NCBI RefSeq assembly: GCF_002097715.1
Contig: NZ_CP020738.1
Location: 62,001 to 126,000, forward strand
Source: Burkholderia ubonensis subsp. mesacidophila
GTDB lineage: Bacteria > Pseudomonadota > Gammaproteobacteria > Burkholderiales > Burkholderiaceae
Length of the DNA stretch: 64,000 nucleotides
Direction of reading: 5' to 3'
The notes beneath the pieces were generated by a model. That model searched no databases. It saw only the letters and a program-made list of their open reading frames with translations, and was not told where the DNA came from. The position numbers were made by a program, and so were the translations under genes. Shown one piece after another: positions 28,597-37,318 of this stretch (position 1 is its first letter; each line of letters begins with the position of its first letter).

Positions 28597-28817
28597 CTTT
28601 GTCGATATGCCCGGCTGTTACACATCGCCGGCCGCGCACCAACGTTTGCGCGACGCCAGCCTGTCGGCAAGCATAGCGCAGCCCGCCTGCCGCATTCATG
28701 AACAATGGCTGCGACCGAACACACATTGCGGGCCGGCGCGGCGCCCAGTAAGCTGCTCGCACCGCGCGGCGCGGCGACCTGTGGCGCGCGCGGCTTCCTC
28801 CCGAGAGATTCCCGACG

Positions 28818-29414
28818 ATGCCGTCCGCGTACGACGACCCCGCCTATCTTGAACAACTGCGGCACGACCTGCTGCGTTTCGCGCGCCTGCAACTGCGCGA
28901 CGCCGATGCGGCCGAGGACGCGGTGCAGGAAGCGCTGACCGCCGCATGGACGCACGTAGCGGATTTCGCCGGCCTGTCCGCGCACAAGACCTGGGTGTTC
29001 GGCATCCTGCGCAACAAGCTGATCGACGTGCTGCGCGCGCGGCAGCGGACGGTGAACCTGTCCGCGCTCGACGCCGAGCTCGACGGCGAATCCTTGCTTG
29101 ACCGCGAACTCTTCAAGGACAACGGGCACTGGGCCGCGCATGCGAAACCGCGGCCGTGGCCGCGACCGGAAACGCTGCTGCAGCAACAGCAGTTCTGGAT
29201 GCTGTTCGAGATCTGCCTGAACCATCTCCCGGAGCAGATCGGACGCGTATTCATGATGCGCGAGTTTCTCGATGTCGAGATCGACGACATCTGCACCGAG
29301 TTGACGTTGACGACCAATCATTGCAGCGTGCTGCTGTACCGCGCGCGCACGCGCTTGCGCACCTGCCTGAGCGAAAAGGGGCTGACGACCGAAGATGCTA
29401 CCGGGGAAATGTAA
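28818..29414 (+). CDS. ECF-type sigma-70 family factor
   Basis: 198 residues. Region 2: FARLQLRDADAAEDAVQEALTAAW and HKTWVFGILRNKLIDVLR. Region 4: LPEQIGRVFMMREFLDVEIDDICTELTLTTNHCSVLLYRAR. The middle (RELFKDNGHWAAHAKPRPWPRPE) is an insert of the group that includes oxidative-stress/copper-related ECFs. Its stop overlaps a small zinc-binding anti-sigma gene. The pair probably responds to a redox or envelope signal (inference). Confidence 0.92.
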   Translation: MPSAYDDPAYLEQLRHDLLRFARLQLRDADAAEDAVQEALTAAWTHVADFAGLSAHKTWVFGILRNKLIDVLRARQRTVNLSALDAELDGESLLDRELFKDNGHWAAHAKPRPWPRPETLLQQQQFWMLFEICLNHLPEQIGRVFMMREFLDVEIDDICTELTLTTNHCSVLLYRARTRLRTCLSEKGLTTEDATGEM

Positions 29415-29589
29415 GGATGTGACGCGCCTGTTGTCGGATGCGCTCGACCGGCATTTGACGGTCCACGAGCGCGTGCAGGTGCGCGTGCATTTGCCGACTT
29501 GCAGCGGCTGCCGGCAATACCGCGAGCAGATCGCGCTGCTGCGCGCGGCGGCGAAGGCCGCGGCGGGGCAGGGGGGCGGGGAGGGGTGA
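29395..29589 (+). CDS. small zinc-finger anti-sigma-like protein
   Basis: 64 residues, overlapping the sigma gene by 20 bases. It contains the zinc anti-sigma signature H-x3-C-x2-C in VRVHLPTCSGCRQYRE, with an upstream helix (KDVTRLLSDALDRHLTV). It lacks any membrane helix, so it would be a cytosolic inhibitor of the adjacent sigma factor. The Gly/Ala-rich end is probably disordered. Confidence 0.88.
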   Translation: MLPGKCKDVTRLLSDALDRHLTVHERVQVRVHLPTCSGCRQYREQIALLRAAAKAAAGQGGGEG

Positions 29590-29730
29590 CGGCTTCGCTG
29601 GCTTCGGGCTGATGCAGGCAATCGAGAAACGCGACGCGCGCATCGGCGTTCGTCGTCGAGCGACGCTGCCGGCGGGGCAGGGGGCCATTTCTGCCATTGA
29701 AGCTTGCCGGCGCAACATCCGCCGCTGCGG

Positions 29731-29771
29731 GACGCGCCGAACGATCCGTCGGTCGCGCCCACGATTGCGAT
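29731..29771 (+). repeat. 41-bp dispersed inverted repeat, left copy
   Basis: 37 of 41 bases match the reverse complement of 30550-30590. It lies in the 310-base gap between the anti-sigma gene and arsC, which otherwise shows no gene. Its core includes CGCCGAACGATCCGT and GATTGCGAT. Confidence 0.75.
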
Positions 29772-29901
29772 CGTTGCGTATCACGCCGACACACTGAGGT
29801 GCCGAAGTGGCCGGACCGGCCGCGCGGTGAATATGCATCGATCATCCGGGCGGGGCACCCGCGCCGGATCAGCGCAACTAGAAAAATACGCGAAATAAAA
29901 A

Positions 29902-30261
29902 TTATTCGAACAGTTCGCGCACCGATTCGGGCGGGCGGCCGATCGCGGCCTTGCCCTGGTACACGACGATCGGCCGCTGCAGCAGGATCGGATGGGCGGC
30001 GATCGCCTCATACGCTTGCGCATCGGTCAAATCCGCGCGACCGAGATCGAGCGTTTTGTACGGCTCCTCGTTGTCACGCAGCAAGTCGCGAACCGGACGC
30101 GCGAGCTGACGATGCAGCGCTTCCAGTTCCTCGACCGTCGGCGGCGTCTTCAGATACTCGATGACATTCACGGGTGCGCCGCTCGGATTCAGCGCCTCGA
30201 CAAGCGCCAGCGTTTCTCGCGATTTCGAGCATCGGGGGTTGTGGTAGATCGTGATCATCAT
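29902..30261 (-). CDS. arsC: ArsC-type arsenate reductase
   Basis: 119 residues from MMITIYHNPRCSKSRETL, containing the active Cys and the family tail CSKSRE-T-L. The later segment HPILLQRPIVVYQGKAAIGRPPESVRELF is diagnostic of glutaredoxin-linked ArsC/YffB relatives. It reduces arsenate to arsenite using glutathione/glutaredoxin in the family; no other ars gene is nearby, so the role may be housekeeping. It is divergent from the parS-parA region and bracketed by the 41-bp inverted repeats. Confidence 0.92.
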   Translation of the reverse strand: MMITIYHNPRCSKSRETLALVEALNPSGAPVNVIEYLKTPPTVEELEALHRQLARPVRDLLRDNEEPYKTLDLGRADLTDAQAYEAIAAHPILLQRPIVVYQGKAAIGRPPESVRELFE

Positions 30262-30417
30262 TCGGACCTGGGTGGTAAGGCCTCGTATTGTAGCCAGTCC
30301 GCGCGGGGTGCTCGAAGCAGGGGAGTGGGGTGTCGTACTCCGCATGTGTGCGGGTGCCTGTTCGCGGCTCCAACATCGGTCCGTGCAACGTCGGGACGTT
30401 CAATAAGTGCCGGCCGC

Positions 30418-30431
30418 TTTATGCGCATAAA
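30418..30431. promoter_or_regulatory. parS centromere site 1
   Basis: TTTATGCGCATAAA, a perfect 14-bp palindrome. First of five copies in 1.35 kb around parA. It differs from the usual chromosomal parS built on CACGTG and fits the private parS of a secondary Burkholderia chromosome. Confidence 0.9.
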
Positions 30432-30549
30432 TCCGATGATGCGCCATGTCCTTTATCGCAGTCGAAGGCCTGCTTCGCGCGCGACCGTGCCCGGCAGGGG
30501 AGTGCACGTCTGGCATCGTGCGATGGCCGCGAGCCGGGCACGGTGGCTC

Positions 30550-30590
30550 ATCGCAATCGCGGACGCGACCCACGGATCGTTCGGCGCGCC
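30550..30590 (-). repeat. 41-bp dispersed inverted repeat, right copy
   Basis: Inverted partner of 29731-29771 (four differences). It lies between parS sites 1 and 2. Confidence 0.75.
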
Positions 30591-30638
30591 CCGGACTGTC
30601 TGTCACACGATGCGTGGGTGGACGCTGATCAGTGGGCA

Positions 30639-30654
30639 GTTTATGCGCATAAAC
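30639..30654. promoter_or_regulatory. parS centromere site 2
   Basis: GTTTATGCGCATAAAC, the 16-bp extended palindrome and the best copy in the window. Confidence 0.93.
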
Positions 30655-30783
30655 CACACAAGGCCTGATGCGCGTTGGTCAAGTCATCCGTGAGAGCCGT
30701 TCACCAGCCAGTCGTTCGCTCGCGAGGTCGCTCCACCGCCGCCCGTCGCGACTCCCCATGCATGATCGGAAGGGCGCCTTCAA

Positions 30784-30797
30784 TTTATGCGCATAAA
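30784..30797. promoter_or_regulatory. parS centromere site 3
   Basis: TTTATGCGCATAAA, perfect 14-bp palindrome, upstream of parA. Confidence 0.92.
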
Positions 30798-30975
30798 CCC
30801 CACCGGCTTTTGCCGCATGGTGGTTCCGTTACACGGCGGTGCACGGCACGGCCAGGCAATGACCCGATCCCCGTTCGTCCCGCCATTCGCATGCCTCCGA
30901 GCGGTAGGGCCGTGCGGACATCATCATGCCCCTGCCTGGCACGCGCCCCATCCCCGACCTCCATCGGGTCATCGG

Positions 30976-30989
30976 TTTATGCGCATAAA
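30976..30989. promoter_or_regulatory. parS centromere site 4
   Basis: TTTATGCGCATAAA, 100 bases upstream of the parA start. It could also let ParB act on the parAB promoter (inference). Confidence 0.92.
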
Positions 30990-31090
30990 TCACTCGCCCG
31001 AACGGCCAACGCGTAGTTGACGAACAACAATTTCATTGAAATATGAATATCGTCCTGTAGAATTCCAACGACCAAAAACAGGAGTGAAAA

Positions 31091-31753
31091 TTGGCCGCGG
31101 AAATCATTGCAGTCACTCAACAAAAAGGCGGAGTCGGCAAAAGCACGATCGCCATGCACCTCGGCGCCGCATTTCACGAAAAAGGGAAGCGCGTCCTCGT
31201 CGTCGACGCCGACGGTCAAAACACACTGGTCCACTGGTCCAGCGCATCGGGCGACAGCGAAACCGGCATCCCTTTCCCTGTCGTGAATCTTGCCGAAGCT
31301 GGCGGCCAGATCCACCGCGAGATCAAGAAGTTCATCAACGACTACGACGTCATCGTCGTGGATTGCCCGCCGTCGATCACCGAGAAGGTCTCCGGCGTCG
31401 TCCTGCTCGCTGCATCGATCGCGGTCATCCCGACTTCGTCGTCGCCGGCCGATTACTGGTCGAGCGTTGGCCTGGTCAAGCTGATCCAGCAGGCGCAGGT
31501 CATGAACGAAGATCTGCGCGCCGTATTTCTGCTGAACAAGACCGAAGAGAAGCGCATGCTGACCCGCGAGCTCAAGCGGGCGCTCGAGGAACTCGGCTTC
31601 CCGTTGCTCAAGACGCAGATCCCGACACGGGAAGCGTACAAGCAGGCGATGGCGCTCGGTCAGACCGTCCTGCAGATGAACGATCGCGGTGCGAAGCTCG
31701 CCGCCGCGGAAATTCGTGCATGCGCCGACGAGATCGTCGCGATGCTGCCCTGA
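31091..31753 (+). CDS. parA: ParA chromosome-partition ATPase
   Basis: 220 residues from a TTG at 31091 with CAGGAG nine bases upstream. Deviant Walker A QQKGGVGKSTIAMHL (Lys at both signature positions), Walker A' VLVVDADGQNT, and Walker B VIVVDCPPS. It is a short ParA without an N-terminal helix-turn-helix (the type Ib size class). It moves ParB-parS complexes over the nucleoid. A parS lies between it and parB, 23 bases downstream. Confidence 0.96.
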   Translation: MAAEIIAVTQQKGGVGKSTIAMHLGAAFHEKGKRVLVVDADGQNTLVHWSSASGDSETGIPFPVVNLAEAGGQIHREIKKFINDYDVIVVDCPPSITEKVSGVVLLAASIAVIPTSSSPADYWSSVGLVKLIQQAQVMNEDLRAVFLLNKTEEKRMLTRELKRALEELGFPLLKTQIPTREAYKQAMALGQTVLQMNDRGAKLAAAEIRACADEIVAMLP

Positions 31754-31754
31754 C

Positions 31755-31768
31755 TTTATGCGCATAAA
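31755..31768. promoter_or_regulatory. parS centromere site 5
   Basis: TTTATGCGCATAAA in the parA-parB gap, two bases after the parA stop and eight before the parB start. Confidence 0.93.
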
Positions 31769-31776
31769 GGACTCGC

Positions 31777-32838
31777 ATGAAACCTTCCCAATTCGCCAAA
31801 GGATTCCAGGCGCGACCGGATATGACGACGAGTGAAAAGCGCACGGCCCTCGATCGGCTGAATGCGATCGACGGTCTCGTCAAATCGGAAACGCCCGCAT
31901 CTGCGCCAACGAAATCAGCCAAGAAAGACAACGTCGCTCCGCTTGCGCCGGACATCACCATCGATGCGTCGACGGACGAATCGTCCCAATACCGTGCGTG
32001 GCGTCTCGAGAACCGCTATGCGCCCGGACAGGTGATCGAGCTTTCGCTGAAGGCAATCAAGCACAGCCCGTTCAACCCGCGGCACTTCTATCTGAAATCG
32101 TCGATTGCCGAACTCGCGGTCAACCTCGCGAAGCAGGGGCAGCAGCAGGCGATTCACGTGATTCCCGACTACGACAATCCGGGCCTGTATTTCGTCAGCG
32201 ACGGCGGCCGTCGCGTGCGCGCGCTAAAGGAAGCGAACAAGGAATCGGTCAAGGCGATCGTGATCGACCTGCCGATCGGCATCCAGAGCTACAAGCTCGG
32301 CTACGACCTGAACGTCCAGCGCGATTCGCAGACCGTGTTCGACAACGCGGTCGTGTGGCGGCGATTCCTCGACGACAAGCATTTCCAGAGTCAAAAGGAA
32401 CTGGCCGAACACCTCGGGCTCGACGAGTCGACGGTCGCCGTCGCGTTGTCGATCGGCAAGCTGCCGGAATCGATCATGCAGGAAATGGTCGCGCGCCCTG
32501 ACCGCTTCGGTTCGAACATGGCGTATCAGGTCGGGCGCTATCACAACGCGCGCGGCACGGATGCAACGCTGCGGCTGATCAACAAGATCGTGTCGGACGA
32601 CCTGAGCACGCGCCAGGTGTCCGACATCGTGAAAGGCAGAGCGGCCGCCCAGGAGACGCCAAAGCCCGCCAGCCGTCAGCGCTATGCGCAACGGCTCGAG
32701 ATCAAGCTCGGCGGCAAGTCGGTCGGCGACCTGAAGTCGTATGGGGAAGACCGCATCGAATTGCGGCTGCGCGGGCTGCCGAAGGAAAAGCGCGACGCGA
32801 TCCTCGAGCAGCTCGAGCGGATGCTGTTGTCGGACTGA
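31777..32838 (+). CDS. parB: ParB centromere-binding protein
   Basis: 353 residues. The N-terminal ParB/Srx-like domain has the CTPase motif region NPRHFYLKSSIAELAVNLAKQGQQQAI and YFVSDGGRRVRALKEA. The central helix-turn-helix is QKELAEHLGLDESTVAVALSIGKLP (about residues 207-232), and a C-terminal dimerisation part follows. It binds the TTTATGCGCATAAA sites and partners with ParA. Operon parA-parB. It is followed by a short gap and the convergent initiator gene. Confidence 0.96.
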   Translation: MKPSQFAKGFQARPDMTTSEKRTALDRLNAIDGLVKSETPASAPTKSAKKDNVAPLAPDITIDASTDESSQYRAWRLENRYAPGQVIELSLKAIKHSPFNPRHFYLKSSIAELAVNLAKQGQQQAIHVIPDYDNPGLYFVSDGGRRVRALKEANKESVKAIVIDLPIGIQSYKLGYDLNVQRDSQTVFDNAVVWRRFLDDKHFQSQKELAEHLGLDESTVAVALSIGKLPESIMQEMVARPDRFGSNMAYQVGRYHNARGTDATLRLINKIVSDDLSTRQVSDIVKGRAAAQETPKPASRQRYAQRLEIKLGGKSVGDLKSYGEDRIELRLRGLPKEKRDAILEQLERMLLSD

Positions 32839-32893
32839 TCAGACGCGGCGGGCGCCCGGCGATGCCGGGGCCGCCGCAGGCAGGACAGGCGGC

Positions 32894-34258
32894 TCAGGCC
32901 GCCCGGGATTGATTCAGCGTAAAGGAAAGCAGGTCGCCGTCGGTCGGCTCGCCCCAGGTCTTCCGGGCCAGCCAGTCGAAGAAGGCCGTCTCGGTCAGCT
33001 TCGAGTCGAGACCGCGCTTGCGCCAATCTTCGCGCAGATGCGAGCCCATCGTCGGCAGTGCTTCCGATTCGAACGACTCGCGCGCCACCTCGCGCTCCGC
33101 TTCACCCTGCTCGTCGTACAGCGCCTTGGCTTCCTTGCGCCGATACGCCGAATATTCGCTCAGCAGCCGCGCCTTCAGATCGTCCGGCTGCGCCGCGGCA
33201 GCCTTGCCCGGCGCCGTGCCGGCCGGCAGCGCCTCGACGGCCTCCACCGGCGGCGCATAGCCCTTCTTCAGCGCATCCTTGAACAGCGCCGCGGCGCTGC
33301 GCACCGGCGGCAGCGTCGTGCTGCGCATCCGCTGCTCCGTCATCTGCAGCGCCGCACGGATGCGGTTTTCTTCGCTATCCGCGTACAGCGTCTGCGCTTC
33401 CTTCAACGGAATGCCGAGCTTCACCATCCGGTCGACCAGCGTGCTGTCGAACACGTTCGGATGCTCGTCGAGCGCCAGCATCGGCTGCTTGCGTTCGGTG
33501 ACGCGGAACTGGATCTCCGCGACCCGCCGCCCTTCGCGATGCTCGATCAGCTCGACGAAGATATTCGTGACCGCGTTGACCTCCGCGATCGCGGGGCGCA
33601 GGTAGTCGCGCTTGAAGTACTTGTATTCGCGTTTCGCTTCGTCGCCGGCTTCGGTGTCCGGCGTGCCCGACAGGATCGGTCGCCACCACTCCCACGGCTC
33701 GCGCATCGTCAGGTGGCTCGGGTTCGTCAGGTAGCGCACGCAGATCTCGTACAGCGCGAGGCCTGCGCTGCTGCGCAGCTGGCTCTGGAATTGCAGGCTC
33801 AGGCGCGCGTACTGGACCGGGTCGAGCAGCTTCTTCTTGATCTTCGGCGCGAACGAGAATTCGACCCACACGCGGCGTGTAGCCGGGTCTTCGAGAATTT
33901 CCGCATCCGCGATCAGCGTCGAGATCCCCCACTTGCGGCCAGGCTTCTGGCTCGACGTGCCGGTGCTCCATTCGACCTGCACCGACACCATGCGGCGCAG
34001 GTGTTCCTTCACGAGCGCGGTATCGTTCGAATCGAATGCGGAGTTGGCGACGATATCCGACAACAGCGCGCGATAAGTATCGCCCGAGTCGTCGGCCTGC
34101 TGGGCCACGGCCAGCAGGACATTGAACAGCTTGCGAGTCAGGAGGGTGATCTTGCCGCTTTTCGGCTGAATGGCGATCGCCTCGACGGCCTTTCGCAATT
34201 CGGCTGAACTGGCACTCACCACATCGACATCGGTTTTCTTGGCGCGCTTCGTGGCCAT
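32894..34258 (-). CDS. rep: RepB/Rep_3-type replication initiator
   Basis: 454 residues. The N-terminal half is a winged-helix initiator domain (ITLLTRKLFNVLLAVAQQ, then FDSNDTALVKEHLRRMVSVQVEW). The second winged helix covers SSAGLALYEICVRYL and YKYFKRDYLRPAIAEVNAVTNIFVEL, the Rep_3 hallmark in which the initiator contacts iterons. A charged, alanine-rich linker and a C-terminal region (WRKRGLDSKLTETAFFDWLARKTWG) extend it beyond plasmid versions. It is divergent from the iteron array and should initiate the secondary chromosome. Confidence 0.92.
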   Translation of the reverse strand: MATKRAKKTDVDVVSASSAELRKAVEAIAIQPKSGKITLLTRKLFNVLLAVAQQADDSGDTYRALLSDIVANSAFDSNDTALVKEHLRRMVSVQVEWSTGTSSQKPGRKWGISTLIADAEILEDPATRRVWVEFSFAPKIKKKLLDPVQYARLSLQFQSQLRSSAGLALYEICVRYLTNPSHLTMREPWEWWRPILSGTPDTEAGDEAKREYKYFKRDYLRPAIAEVNAVTNIFVELIEHREGRRVAEIQFRVTERKQPMLALDEHPNVFDSTLVDRMVKLGIPLKEAQTLYADSEENRIRAALQMTEQRMRSTTLPPVRSAAALFKDALKKGYAPPVEAVEALPAGTAPGKAAAAQPDDLKARLLSEYSAYRRKEAKALYDEQGEAEREVARESFESEALPTMGSHLREDWRKRGLDSKLTETAFFDWLARKTWGEPTDGDLLSFTLNQSRAA

Positions 34259-34326
34259 GCGTCGGGTCGGAGGAGAAGTTTCCCGGAAGGATAGCGCCTG
34301 TGGTGATGCGCGTCCAGAACGGCATG

Positions 34327-34369
34327 CTCACCATAGCGGGTGAAGCAGCCCGGTGAAACGGCACTCACC
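34327..34369. promoter_or_regulatory. inverted half-iteron operators in the rep promoter region
   Basis: Two dyads of the iteron core: TCACC-N6-GGTGA (34328-34343) and GGTGA-N8-TCACC (34352-34369), 70-110 bases upstream of the rep ATG. In Rep_3 plasmids inverted half-iterons bind Rep dimers to repress rep. The same role is inferred here. Confidence 0.6.
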
Positions 34370-34516
34370 CCAATCGGTTCCTGTAAAGGCTCACCGGTCC
34401 GGAATTGGCCTGTGCGGGACTCACCTTTACGCGTCGCGGGAGACGCGGAATCACAGTTTTTCGCCTGTGCACGATACGTGCGCTGCGTTCTCCCGTATCG
34501 GCTCACCTGTGACTTT

Positions 34517-34532
34517 GTCGCAAATTTGCGAC
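34517..34532. promoter_or_regulatory. perfect 16-bp palindrome in the origin region
   Basis: GTCGCAAATTTGCGAC is a perfect palindrome between rep and the iterons. Half-site-like sequences (TTGCGACA) recur just upstream of the KfrA-like gene at 36082. It could be a KfrA or Rep operator; this is unproven. Confidence 0.5.
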
Positions 34533-34602
34533 TGCATTCCGTGTGCGCTGCACAGTGTTTTCACTGCACCTGATCGATCGCCGCCCACCTGTGCACAACC
34601 GC

Positions 34603-34618
34603 CTGTATGCATGTACAG
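34603..34618. promoter_or_regulatory. LexA-box-like sequence in the origin region
   Basis: CTGTATGCATGTACAG fits CTGT-N8-ACAG. It lies between the rep promoter and the iteron array. With eight fixed bases, one chance match per 65 kb is expected, so it needs its partner at 39121 for weight. Confidence 0.4.
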
Positions 34619-34782
34619 GCGAAGCCGGCCAGGCGATCGGCACTGTGTCGGAAGTCTGGAAAGACGCGTGTTATCAGCGCATGAACGACCAGATCCGGCA
34701 TGGCCTGTGCATGCCTCGATGCGCGTCGCCCCTTGCCTCAACAGCCCGGGCGCGCATTGTACAGTGCACCATCGTCACAGGC

Positions 34783-35720
34783 CCCGAAAAATCTCACCTT
34801 CGCTTCGCACAGCCTTGGCGACTGACCTGTGGCGGACGCCCGTCGCGCGCGGGATCGACCGTTTCCACCTCCTGCAAACCCTCACCTTACCGATAAAAAC
34901 GCCGCGAAAGCAGACGTCCGGACGACTCCCGAAAAGTCTCACCGTAACCTCCGCAGTTTCAAAAAACCCAATGTCCTCCGATACTTAGCGCGATTCGCGG
35001 ATACCCAGCCCAAAGCTGCCAGCCCCCGAAAAGTCTCACCTGTCCACAGCACCCATCCGCACGACAACTGCGTGACGAATCCCGAAAAATCTCACCTTTG
35101 CCGAAAAAACGCCTGTGAAAACGGGCTCACCATCCAGTACCGGCGGGGTTTTCAGCGGAAGTGGACGCTCACAGCCCCCGAAAAGCCTCACCCTTGACCA
35201 TTTTTTCGAGCAAATACCTCTCCCGAAAATGCTCACCTTTAGGGCCACAGGTCGACCTCCGGCAAGGCCCCGAAAAAGCTCACCTCAAGCCGATCCGGCC
35301 GGGAAACCTGCCGTTTTCCTCCCGAAAACCCTCACCTTTTAAGGTTCACAGGCCCGCAAAGGGTCGTTTGCGGTGCAAAATCGCGTTCGCGTCCCGGATA
35401 TCCTCACAGCAAAACTGTGTGGAATCCCGTGGAATCTCACCTTTCGTCCAGATTGCCTAAAAGAAGGGCAGAATCCGCAGCAAACGAAGGTCCCGAAAAG
35501 CCTCACCGACACCCTCACAGGCAAAAAACTGTGCATTCAGGCACAGCGCGCGTTTCACGGCTGTGACGCCCTGAAAACCCTCACCTTTGGAAAATCCTGT
35601 GATTCACTGTGGTCCCGAATCCGCTCACGACCTTTCCTGCAAGGGCTCACGCAGCTCCCCGAACCCCATCACGTCGGCTCCCGGAGAAGGTCACCTTGAT
35701 TCCCGTAAAGCTTCACCTTG
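34783..35720 (+). other. replication origin: array of about 15 Rep iterons
   Basis: A directly repeated motif, consensus TCCCGAAAANNCTCACCTTT, occurs at about 34783, 34928, 35025, 35081, 35175, 35222, 35269, 35321, 35492 and 35569. Weaker copies occur near 34875, 35121, 35427, 35612, 35637, 35680 and 35701. All have the same orientation with irregular spacing. Some copies outside the best ones retain only CTCACC. The lower GC, absence of genes, adjoining AT-rich stretch and divergent Rep gene mark this as the chromosome-2 origin. Confidence 0.9.
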
Positions 35721-35754
35721 CCAGCCGGAAACCCTTGGTACATAAGGCTGTGCC

Positions 35755-35835
35755 GTGGCGTTAACGTTTTTAACTAAGGGTTCAAAGGTGTTTACTTCTA
35801 TTACTCTCAATACATCGGCCATGGAGTTTTCCACA
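35755..35835. other. AT-rich stretch and DnaA box, candidate unwinding element
   Basis: Immediately right of the iterons: GGCGTTAACGTTTTTAAC, then an AT-rich run to 35812, followed by TTTTCCACA (35827-35835), a DnaA-box-like 9-mer. A second AT-rich run lies at 35890-35940. No supported gene is present in 35721-36111. Confidence 0.6.
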
Positions 35836-36111
35836 GACACCCCTTACCCCAACACCCATCGACCCTGGGTACCTGCCGTCATGTGAAACAACCCCGAATT
35901 TTCCGTCTTGGCTTAAAAACGCTTTCGATACAATTGCTTAGCTCGTTTTCTTCGCTTTGTTTCACGGAATTCGCACCTTCCATCAGTCACAGACGACCAC
36001 AGCAGCGCTTCCTGTGCGCGCCGACGTAAATTCGCAACGTCTGCCAAAAAACAGTATCGATCAGTACGTATTTCGTTATGATTGCGACACTCAATGTTTG
36101 TGAGAGACGTC

Positions 36112-37293
36112 ATGACCCTGGACGAGATGCGTCAAGTCATCCGAAAAGAGCTGGAATCGTTGCGCGCTGCCGGCGCACGACGCCAGGAGTTGTCGCTGCA
36201 TGCGTGCAAACGGCTGTTTTTCGATCTCGGTATCCGGCCGTCAGCCGCCAACGTGCGCGATCTCACCCAGACCGGCAGCGCCAGCGACATTCCGAAGGAC
36301 ATCGACCATTTCTGGGAGCGGATTCGTTCGGCATCGAAAGTTCGTCTGGAAGGTGCCGCGATTCCGAAGGTCGTCGAGGAAAAAGCCGGCGCCCTGCTCG
36401 GCGCCCTCTATGAAGAAGCGCTGAAAGTTGCGCGCGACAGTCTCGATGCCGACCGGGAACAGGTGCGTACCGACGTCGCACAGGCCGAACAGCAACTTCG
36501 CGACGCGGCTGTTCGTCAGGAAACGCTCGAGGCAGCCATCGCACGCAGCGAAACCCGCAACGAACAGCTTCAGACGCGGTTGACCGAGCTCGAAGTTCAG
36601 CTGGCGTCCCAAAATACCCACGGTTCGGCAAACGAGGCCACGCTGCTCACCACAGTCACCCGCTTGGAAAGGGATCTGGCCGCGACTACCGGCCGCGTCG
36701 ATGCGGAACAGACGCAGAACGCTGCGTTACGCGACCGCATCGATGCGCTGCAAGCCGAGTTGCAGCAGCGAACCGAGCACTACGCGCAGCAGATCAAGGA
36801 TGCGGTGGCCGAGGCCGAACGCCGCGTCAAGCCGATGCTGGTCGAACTGGACTCGTTGCGCAGCATGGCGTCGACGTATCAGGCCGGGCTGCGCGACGTG
36901 CAGCGCAAGGAATTCGATTTTCTGCAGCAATTGAGTGCGGCGAAGACTCGTGCGGATCGCCTCGAGGAACAGGTGCGCAGCCAGAGCGACGAATTGGCCG
37001 CGGCGACGCGCGAAATGAACACGCTGCGCGCGAATCGCGAGATGAATCCGGAAATTGCCGGGTTGATCCGGCGCCTGGCCGATGCCGGCAAGCTCGACGC
37101 CGACGCATTCGCCGTGATCGGCACGGCGCTGGATTTCGATATTCCGGTGCCGAACCAGTGTCCGCACTGCGACGGTGAACCGGAACTGTCGCACACAAAT
37201 GAGGGTTTCGAGGTGTCGTGCCCTGAATGCGAATACGCGTCGGGCGCGTGGCCCTCGCGCTTCGAAGCGGTCACCCGTTTTGGAAGCAATTGA
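36112..37293 (+). CDS. KfrA-like DNA-binding coiled-coil protein with zinc ribbon
   Basis: 393 residues from the ATG at 36112, chosen for GAGAGAC just upstream; ATG 36094 and TTG 36082 are in frame. The N-terminal 90 residues match the KfrA DNA-binding domain (FDLGIRPSAANVRDLTQTG, DIDHFWERIR). The middle 230 residues form a long coiled coil rich in Glu, Gln and Arg. The C-terminal 60 residues carry CPHC...CPEC, a zinc ribbon that plasmid KfrA proteins lack in my memory. KfrA proteins bind plasmid DNA, repress themselves and support segregation. Its place beside the origin suggests an architectural role here. Confidence 0.8.
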   Translation: MTLDEMRQVIRKELESLRAAGARRQELSLHACKRLFFDLGIRPSAANVRDLTQTGSASDIPKDIDHFWERIRSASKVRLEGAAIPKVVEEKAGALLGALYEEALKVARDSLDADREQVRTDVAQAEQQLRDAAVRQETLEAAIARSETRNEQLQTRLTELEVQLASQNTHGSANEATLLTTVTRLERDLAATTGRVDAEQTQNAALRDRIDALQAELQQRTEHYAQQIKDAVAEAERRVKPMLVELDSLRSMASTYQAGLRDVQRKEFDFLQQLSAAKTRADRLEEQVRSQSDELAAATREMNTLRANREMNPEIAGLIRRLADAGKLDADAFAVIGTALDFDIPVPNQCPHCDGEPELSHTNEGFEVSCPECEYASGAWPSRFEAVTRFGSN

Positions 37294-37318
37294 CGGCGCC
37301 CAATCGGGACGCACAGTC

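Noticed and set aside
34783..35720. Direct repeats that could be read as a CRISPR array
   Set aside because: Repeat spacing is irregular, repeat units are about 20 bases and degenerate, spacers vary widely in length, and no cas gene is present. They are initiator iterons.
35913..36113. 66-codon minus-strand frame upstream of the KfrA-like gene
   Set aside because: No ribosome binding site or recognisable domain. It lies over the probable kfrA promoter in an AT-rich stretch where chance frames are expected.
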